Source: Tubiluchus corallicola (Eukaryota > Priapulida > Priapulimorpha > Priapulimorphida > Tubiluchidae). Taken from it: a stretch of 64,000 nt of DNA. Numbering within the stretch: position 1 is the first letter of the stretch; every line of letters starts with the position of its first letter. The notes beneath the pieces were generated by a model, which saw only the letters and a program-made list of their open reading frames with translations, did no database searches and was not told the origin of the DNA. A program made the position numbers and the translations under genes. The stretch spans positions 168,422-232,421 of the forward strand of contig JAQGDQ010002376.1 of the NCBI GenBank assembly GCA_030141605.1. The letters are read 5' to 3'. Of the stretch, positions 59,101 through 64,000 are shown one piece after another.

Positions 59101-62100
59101 GAAGTGAAAGTAGAGGTTAAACAAGAGGTTATAAGTGATAACTTTCAGGAGCAAATTGGCGAGCAACAGCCAGAAGAGGTCGGCAACAGTGTTAAATCAG
59201 GACAGGAATCGCTGGTTAAAACCGAGACGGGTGACAGTGACGTTTCCACTAACAGTTGCAGTGATGCAGTTCAAGTAAAAGAGGAACCTGTCTCACCATC
59301 AGTATCCAAGCCAAAGCATAATAAAAAAGGCAATTATTTATCAGCCGACAATTTACTATTAAATTTATAACAATGTTTATGTCACCAATTAAGTACAAAA
59401 TAGAAAACTCTAGTAGTAGTATTTTAACATAATTTGCTTATAATAACAGGGTTCCCACGGTCAGGGAAAATCCTTGAAAATACAATCTATCCTGGAAAGT
59501 CAGGGAAAAGATAATTTGGTAAAAAGTCAGGGAAAGTGATGAAAATGGCGCAAAAAGTCAGGGAAATTGGAAAGGGCTGCAAAAATAATCACCGTGAACA
59601 AGTATTTTTCCAAACATATTTTTCAGCGATTAGTGTTCAAATAAAATGTTGCTATGGTAGGCTCCCAGTTTCGATTTCTGTTCCAAAAATAATGATTGGC
59701 AGACACATTATATATCAGTATATGTATGAATGTCCATATCCAAAAATGTTTGAATGTTTGACTGGTAATGCAATTCCTGCTTCTCTTTATCATAGAAAAG
59801 CAATATTTGGTCAGACAAAAGTCATGAAAGAGTCAGGGAAATTTATTTTAAAATTCTGTGGGAACCCTGTTATAGTTAAGATTAATTTTATTCTCTTTTT
59901 GGTATTCAAATCACCAGTAGTTAAACACAAAATAGAGCATTGTAAGTTGTCTTACACACATTGCAGGTTTAAAGTTTTCAGAATTCAGTCATACACTTAG
60001 CATACTTAATTCTCTCTACACCATGAAGGGCATAAGCCCGTGACACTCGTCTTCCAAACCCTTCTGTTTATTGCCACTGCTTTGACTGCACTCTAGCTCT
60101 TTCACCCTGCGTAACTCCTTTCTGCTTCCATTTTGCCTTTTTACATGTTGTTCTTGGTCTACCTCTTGCCCTTCTTCCTTCCAATTCAATTCCATCTCTT
60201 CTTCCTAAGTTCATCGCGCACTGCATTAATCCGCATGCTGTTTGCCACCTCCAGATTTGTCACCAGCTCCTGTCATCTAGTACTTAGTATCCTTCTCAGG
60301 CACAAACTGGAATGCCCCAAATTTCTTTTTCTCTGTCTTTGCCATCTTGAATGCCTCATTTCCATACATTAACACTGACCTCAGTACTTTGAATTTATTT
60401 TAGTCTGCCCTAATGCTCCTTGCTTTCTAGATCTTGTCAAGTCTTGTGTGTTGCAATGCTGTGCTTAACCTACTAATTATATCTTGTGTTCCTCCACTCA
60501 TGATTGACATTGTTACTTTCAAATATACGCATGTAGCCATAGCTAAGATTAATTTTATTCTGTTTAGTATTCAAACCAGACGAACTCCGTCAAGCCTTGA
60601 TGCCAACGCTAGAAAAGCTCTGTCGACAACCGGAGTCGATTCCATTTCGGACTGCTGTCGATCCCGTGTTGCTCAATATTCCAGTAAGCAGTTTTACTCA
60701 GCAATTTATTACACTTCTTATTTTTTATTCCAAATAGCTATTTGTGCTCTGTTTAAAACAGTAATAATAATGATAATTTATTTTTTACGAGCAATACACT
60801 GCGTCTCATCACATTAATATGAAATACGATTAGTCGTAAATTTTGAAAATTAAATACAGACTTGAACTACAGTGGATTCTCGTTACAAGAATCACACGTA
60901 TAAGAATCAGCTCGATATAAGAATCAAAATCGCGTTTCCCGAATTGAATTGGCATTTTCCTAGTGAAAATCCGCTCGTATAAGAATCACCCTTCTTTCGA
61001 TAGTAGAATCAATTTTGGCACCAACTCCATTGTCTCTCATGACCTGTTTACATGGTTCTGCGCAGTGGGCGTGGCGGACACCACAGAGATTTCAAATTTG
61101 TTTGTTTGCGTGTCAGTCAGTTGAAAAATGGCATCCAAACGGAAAACCAAACTCGGATTGGTGGCACGAGGCTTCGAGGACAACCTTCAATTGAAACGGC
61201 TGGGAGCCGAAATTGACCGCCTCACCAGAGGAGAAATGAAGCAAAGCAAGCTATCGATATTTTTCAAGCAGTAGTAGTAGTTTGTAGATGTAGAGTTTTC
61301 TGTCATCTCCAGCACAATTTCGGAAAAAAAATTATGTGCATTAAAAAAATTTTAAGGCAATTCTGGCATCATGAAATATTTACCCAACCATTAAATAAAA
61401 ACATTAGTCTAGGAAGTTTTAGGTCCTTTTTAGGCCAGAAAAACATTATGCTGTTTCATGTCGTTTCTAGCGTAATTTCGGGAAATAAATAATTTTATGT
61501 GCATAAAAAAATTTTAAAGCATTTCTGGGTCATGCTCGTTATAAGAATCACTTTGCCTTCTCCCGAGGTGATTCTTATAACGAGAGTCCACTGTACTAGT
61601 AAAATGCTATCAATACAGGTCAAAAACAGAAAACCAAACATTCTAAAACAGTAATAGATTAGCAGCACACTCAAAAAATTTTTTAATTAGATTGAAAAAT
61701 ATTTTATATAATAGCAATCAGGTGAAATGAAAATTAAGTGAAATTACCTAGATTACTTCTGGTTGCAAGTGTGTATTAAAATGTCTAATATAAAAACGAG
61801 GATGAGACAAATCTAGTACAAATAGTTACTACAGTGTTTATGAAATTCTAAACAGGTATGTCTTTAGTCTTTGCTTAAAACAGTCCATTGTTTTGCTGCC
61901 GCGTAGATGACGGTAATCTGTTCCAGAAATGTGCCGCAAATATAGTTAACTATTTTTTGTAGGATTATTACGACATAATCAAAAACCCAATGGATCTCTC
62001 GTGTATAAAACAAAAACTGGACACTGGTCAATACAAGAACCCATGGGAATATGTAGACGATGTCTGGTTGATGTTTGACAATGCTTGGGTGTATAATAAG

Positions 62101-62561
62101 AAAAACACCAGAGTTTACAAATTCTCCTCAAAGGTAAGTCTGAATTACGTGATATTGACTTTCTCTATAACTGTTGTTAATTAAAATTATTACTAATAAT
62201 CTTGCTAAATGTCCATTAAGATTCAAGCACATTTTGCAGGTATTTGAGTATTGAGTTTCTCTAGAATATTGACATTATTTGGAACTGATAATAATCATGA
62301 TAAATGTAGTGTGTGATTTACGCATTTACCTCTGGCTGATTGCTAATTCATTTCTCTTGAAATAAAGAATTGCAACCTAATTATTTTTTACTGTGCTTTG
62401 CAGTTAGCAGAAGTATTTGAACAAGAAATAGATCCGGTCATGCAGAGTCTTGGATTTTGCTGTGGCCGGAAATGGGTCTTCCAACCCCAATCTTTGTTTT
62501 GCTATGGGAAGAATTTGTGCACTATACCACGTGATGCTATTTACTACAGTTATTTAAACAG
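47110..62561 (+). CDS. CREBBP: CBP/p300-type histone acetyltransferase coactivator, N-terminal part (16 exons, 3'-partial)
   Basis: This is a nuclear lysine acetyltransferase and scaffold that links enhancer-bound factors to transcription. Exons: 47110-47206, 49818-50545, 51148-51384, 51907-52123, 52999-53241, 53429-53629, 53871-54198, 54630-54747, 54984-55122, 57903-58153, 58408-58503, 58629-58817, 59029-59329, 60568-60683, 61963-62133 and 62404-62561. They join in frame to give 1,196 complete residues. The start is chosen because the protein opens with MAE and soon reaches KRQKLSSP, like the PKRAKLSSP near the CBP N-terminus. Order of domains is LxxLL, TAZ1, KIX, bromodomain, start of RING. 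All introns are GT-AG except the one after exon 13, which is GC-AG. The acetyltransferase, ZZ and TAZ2 domains are beyond base 64000. Nothing tells CBP from p300; in invertebrates there is usually one gene. Confidence 0.95.
47207..49817 (+). other. CBP intron 1
   Basis: A long first intron of 2,611 bases, AT-rich. It ends with TTTTTTCAG. The only notable content is the scrap at 49532-49575, which repeats part of exon 2. No enhancer can be claimed from sequence alone. Confidence 0.6.
49818..51384 (+). other. CBP N-terminal low-complexity region with LxxLL box, exons 2-3
   Basis: Residues 33-354 are rich in Ser, Asn, Gln, Pro and Thr and almost certainly disordered. Just after the first intron is [10 protein letters not shown], aligned with the acidic DxFDS segment that follows the CBP nuclear localisation signal. 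Residues 75-79 read LARLL, an LxxLL nuclear-receptor box at the same place as in vertebrate CBP, although spacing and flanks differ. Exon 2 (728 bases) is the longest exon in the window. Confidence 0.8.
50546..53870 (+). other. CBP introns 2-6
   Basis: Introns 50546-51147, 51385-51906, 52124-52998, 53242-53428 and 53630-53870. Apart from the possible 45-base cassette at 51471-51515, they are AT-rich with no element I recognise. Confidence 0.5.
51907..53241 (+). other. TAZ1 (CH1) zinc-finger domain, exons 4-5
   Basis: Residues about 365-455. All twelve zinc ligands are present as three HCCC sites: H381, C385, C401, C406; H415, C419, C425, C430; H439, C443, C448, C451. Ligand spacing in the second and third sites (x3, x5, x4 and x3, x4, x2) is that of vertebrate TAZ1. 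The helix [18 protein letters not shown] opens the domain. TAZ1 binds activation domains such as those of HIF and CITED proteins. The intron at 52124-52998 falls between C425 and C430. The rest of exon 5 is a Gln/Ser-rich linker. Confidence 0.95.
53871..55122 (+). other. KIX domain, exons 7-9
   Basis: Residues about 666-747, spread over the end of exon 7, all of exon 8 and the start of exon 9. It reads [17 protein letters not shown], then [18 protein letters not shown], then [20 protein letters not shown]. This is very close to vertebrate KIX, the three-helix module that binds CREB, MYB and MLL; the tyrosines of helix 3 (YY and KIY) are kept. The long Pro/Gln/Ser linker in the first part of exon 7 precedes it. 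Confidence 0.95.
55427..55821 (+). pseudogene. 5' part of a Tigger/CENP-B-like transposase, in CBP intron 9
   Basis: GGAACCTCGACTTATGAAAA at 55421-55440 looks like a Tigger terminal repeat. It is followed by leader sequence and then an ATG at 55627 that reads [20 protein letters not shown] and [12 protein letters not shown], the usual N-terminus and first helix of the CENP-B-type DNA-binding domain. The match stops after about 35 residues; the rest of the element and its other end are not seen. The frame ends at 55821. Confidence 0.7.
55822..57902 (+). other. Remainder of CBP intron 9
   Basis: Intron 9 runs 55123-57902 (2,780 bases) and is the longest CBP intron in the window. After the Tigger fragment it is AT-rich. 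A 75-codon frame at 57368-57595 is unrecognised and probably chance. Confidence 0.5.
57903..58817 (+). other. CBP Gln/Pro/Ser-rich linker, exons 10-12
   Basis: Residues 770-948 approximately: three phase-compatible exons coding a low-complexity segment between KIX and the bromodomain region. Exon 12 is glutamine-rich ([13 protein letters not shown]). There is no folded domain. Assignment rests on open frames, splice sites and phase continuity with KIX upstream and the SUMO cluster downstream. Confidence 0.8.
59029..59329 (+). other. CBP exon 13 with a cluster of SUMO-acceptor-like motifs
   Basis: The 100 codons of exon 13 carry five psi-K-x-E sites: IKPE, VKVE and VKQE in tandem, then VKTE and VKEE, the last followed by PVSP. 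Vertebrate p300 and CBP have a comparable sumoylated repression segment (CRD1) just before the bromodomain. The exon ends SKPKHNKK, and the next exon supplies VFKPDELRQ, matching the conserved KK-x-FKPEELR joint of the family. Confidence 0.85.
59443..59873. mobile_element. MITE with perfect 16-bp inverted ends, in CBP intron 13
   Basis: ATAACAGGGTTCCCAC at 59443-59458 is the exact reverse complement of 59858-59873. Inside, GTCAGGGAAA-type motifs are repeated at 59461-59467, 59500, 59526, 59557 and 59832. The CAGGG ends suggest the hAT group, but no clear 8-bp target duplication is left. A 154-codon frame (59536-60000) runs through it and out the other side; it resembles no protein I know and is taken as chance. 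Confidence 0.8.
59912..60534 (-). mobile_element. Degenerate reverse-transcriptase tail inserted in CBP intron 13
   Basis: Read on the minus strand from about 60520 this gives [19 protein letters not shown] and later [17 protein letters not shown], followed by a basic stretch with [15 protein letters not shown]. This is the order of the C-terminal block of RTE-like endonuclease/reverse-transcriptase proteins (LxYGxExW...RRRWxWIGH...). It has stops and frame shifts. It is bracketed by near-identical stretches of about 38 bases (59873-59911 and 60534-60576), as expected for a target-site duplication. Confidence 0.65.
60870..61593 (+). mobile_element. pogo/Tigger-like element, 724 bp, in CBP intron 14
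   Basis: Inverted ends CAGTGGATTCTCGTTACAAG and (other strand) CAGTGGACTCTCGTTATAAG, with TA on both sides (60868-60869, 61594-61595). The motif TATAAGAATCA recurs near both ends. Inside is a 48-codon frame (61128-61274) that begins MASKRK and ends [11 protein letters not shown], described separately. A full pogo/Tigger element is several times longer, so this is an internally deleted, non-autonomous copy. Confidence 0.85.
61128..61274 (+). CDS. Short frame left in the pogo/Tigger-like element (48 codons)
   Basis: The frame opens [20 protein letters not shown] and ends [11 protein letters not shown] before TAG. In my reading the start resembles the basic N-terminus of pogo/Tigger transposases and the end resembles the short hydrophobic tail of such proteins (QSxIxxFF). 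If so, the DNA-binding core and DDE domain were removed by a deletion that kept the frame. It lacks the residues needed for transposition. Whether it is expressed is unknown; chance is possible at this length. Confidence 0.4.
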   Translation: MASKRKTKLGLVARGFEDNLQLKRLGAEIDRLTRGEMKQSKLSIFFKQ

Positions 62562-64000
62562 GTATACTTTACAAAATTATTTAAAAGCTTGTATTTTGCT
62601 AACATCACACTAGGTACCAACTTGGTAGTAATTCAGCACTTTTATATTAACTTCAAAGTTCTTTCATTGAACATTTATGCCTAGCTAGTATATTTAGTTT
62701 GTGTATTCAACTTGTCAGTCAGTCAGCCAGTCAGTCATTTGCCCGGCTGTCATGTGAAAATTCCTCTTCTTTCTGGTGCATGAGGTCATTGTTGAGTAGT
62801 TGCTTAACTACGCTCTCTGCATGTTCGCTTTGTACTTGAATTGGAATAAAAGGTGTGCATGTATTGCTGAATTTGGATTGTTAATCTGCATATGTTGAAT
62901 ATTGATTGATTGAATTTCATGAATAACTCTAGTGAAATTTTTCATTTTGCTGTTCAACCAATTTTTAAAATTTTTCCCTCCCGAAAATTTCTGTCAATGC
63001 AAATAATATTGGAAAAGATATTGCTAAATCAGTGTTGTGTCGAGCTAAACGATGAGTAGGTAGGTTTTCTTATCAATCTTTATTTCCTAAGGGAAGCAGC
63101 AATAATATTGCAGTGATTAAAAAATGAATTAACTTGAACTTATGGAAATACTAGTTTTGTAAATATTATGTGTCATTTAAAAACATGTCAGTAAAGTTTA
63201 TATCTACCTAATAAAATTTAAAGTGAATTTTTCAACTCACAATCTTACTTTCTAATAATTTATAATATATATTACAAGTTCTGTGCAAATGCAAACAAGA
63301 ATACAGTTGCCAATGTTTTTCCTTTTTGCTGTCCGACAAAAAAAATCTGTGTGAAATTAAATAGTAAACAGTGAGTTCACAAACTGCATGTTTCTCAGAA
63401 ATTTTTTTGTTAAACTGGGCAATTTGAATTGAGGGTCCATTTCCTACCGTATTGACGATTGTATGTGAATGAGAGGTGTAATTCAAATTGTGTTGAATGA
63501 GGTGCCTGATAAGTTGCCTTTTTGTATTGGTTCTTGTTTTTAGCATAATTTTTTACTAAGCTGGCCCGTGAGTTGTAAAAGTACTGCATGTGTCGTAAAT
63601 ATAGTATACATCAGAACACTATGTCTGCTTGGTGCATTTTTGTAGATGAGATTTTCACCTTTTTCATTTATGAGTGTTTGCATTAGCACTGTATAAACAA
63701 TTCTTGCTGTAGCTGAGGTTTTATATATTGTATATATTGTTTCAAACAACAAACAATAAAGGCAAGGAAATTTCCCCTGAAACACAACCTTTACGTGTCA
63801 AAATGCTATTATGCAATTTCTTTATAAAGTAGCGAAATACATAGTCGTGTGATTTGCTCTAGGGAAATGTAATGTTTTGTAGCTCTAGTTCTAGTTGTTT
63901 TTATTTGTTTGTGTGAGCATACTAAAACATTTGTTTTTCTTAATACATACACAATTATACTTTATGGGGTATTACTTTTCTGTTTTTCCAGTTTGTGTTT
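62562..64000 (+). other. CBP intron 16, running off the window
   Basis: The donor GTATAC follows exon 16. There is a small (CAGT)n patch at 62712-62741 (GTCAGTCAGTCAGCCAGTCA) and otherwise AT-rich DNA. No exon continuing the RING region is found. Confidence 0.6.

Larger units (their letters stand above)
60568..62561 (+). other. Bromodomain and beginning of RING/CH2 region, exons 14-16
   Basis: Residues 1049-1197. The bromodomain reads [14 protein letters not shown], then [12 protein letters not shown], then [16 protein letters not shown]. The acetyl-lysine-binding asparagine is N1132 (in [12 protein letters not shown]). Exon 16 continues [17 protein letters not shown] into the Cys-rich start of the RING/CH2 region ([27 protein letters not shown]). 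Exon 16 ends in phase 2 with NR; the next exon, expected to resume with a residue pattern such as YHFC, is not found before the window ends. Confidence 0.95.

Noticed and set aside
59536-60000. 154-codon frame after CBP exon 13
   Set aside because: It starts in one MITE end and runs out of the other into the spare acceptor copy. It has no known domain, and the sequence is explained by the element.
63980-64000. Pyrimidine tract and CAG at 63991-63993 as acceptor of the next CBP exon
   Set aside because: Joined to exon 16 it would read S-L-C, not the expected residues after NR of the RING region. Only 7 bases follow, so it cannot be judged.
1-64000. CRISPR arrays, bacterial operons, tRNA or rRNA genes
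   Set aside because: None seen. The tandem repeats present lack spacer structure, and all coding sequence is split by spliceosomal introns.

Overview
The window is animal nuclear DNA: AT-rich, dense with spliceosomal introns, and crowded with decayed transposons. It holds parts of two conserved genes, both on the + strand and head to tail. I cannot name the phylum from sequence alone. An invertebrate is likely: the gene bodies are intron-rich with introns of a few hundred to about 2,800 bases, and the transposons are hAT-, pogo- and non-LTR-like. There are no operons, CRISPR arrays or recognisable RNA genes.

Bases 947-43776 encode the C-terminal 2,121 residues of an axonemal inner-arm dynein heavy chain of the DNAH3/DNAH7/DNAH12 class. 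I could reconstruct forty consecutive exons. Every junction keeps the reading frame, and together they run from AAA3 through AAA4, stalk, microtubule-binding domain, AAA5, AAA6 and the C-terminal domain to a stop codon, followed by AATAAA. The 5' half of the gene lies before the window.

Bases 43777-47109 are intergenic. They carry a decayed hAT-type repeat, a broken reverse-transcriptase fragment and a CpG-containing segment that looks like the promoter of the next gene.

Bases 47110-62561 encode the first 1,196 residues of a CBP/p300 transcriptional coactivator in sixteen exons: N-terminal region with an LxxLL box, TAZ1, KIX, a Gln/Ser/Pro linker, a SUMO-motif cluster, the bromodomain and the start of the RING/CH2 region. 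The acetyltransferase, ZZ and TAZ2 parts lie beyond the window.

The introns and intergenic DNA hold the less ordinary material: hAT-type elements with 8-bp target duplications, pogo/Tigger-like elements (one keeping a 48-codon internally deleted reading frame), two copies of one LINE 3' end, several tandem repeats and microsatellites, a GC-AG intron in the CBP gene, a duplicated scrap of CBP exon 2 inside intron 1, and a retroelement insertion that seems to have duplicated a splice acceptor. I found no convincing new multi-gene system. The two genes are not functionally coupled beyond being neighbours.
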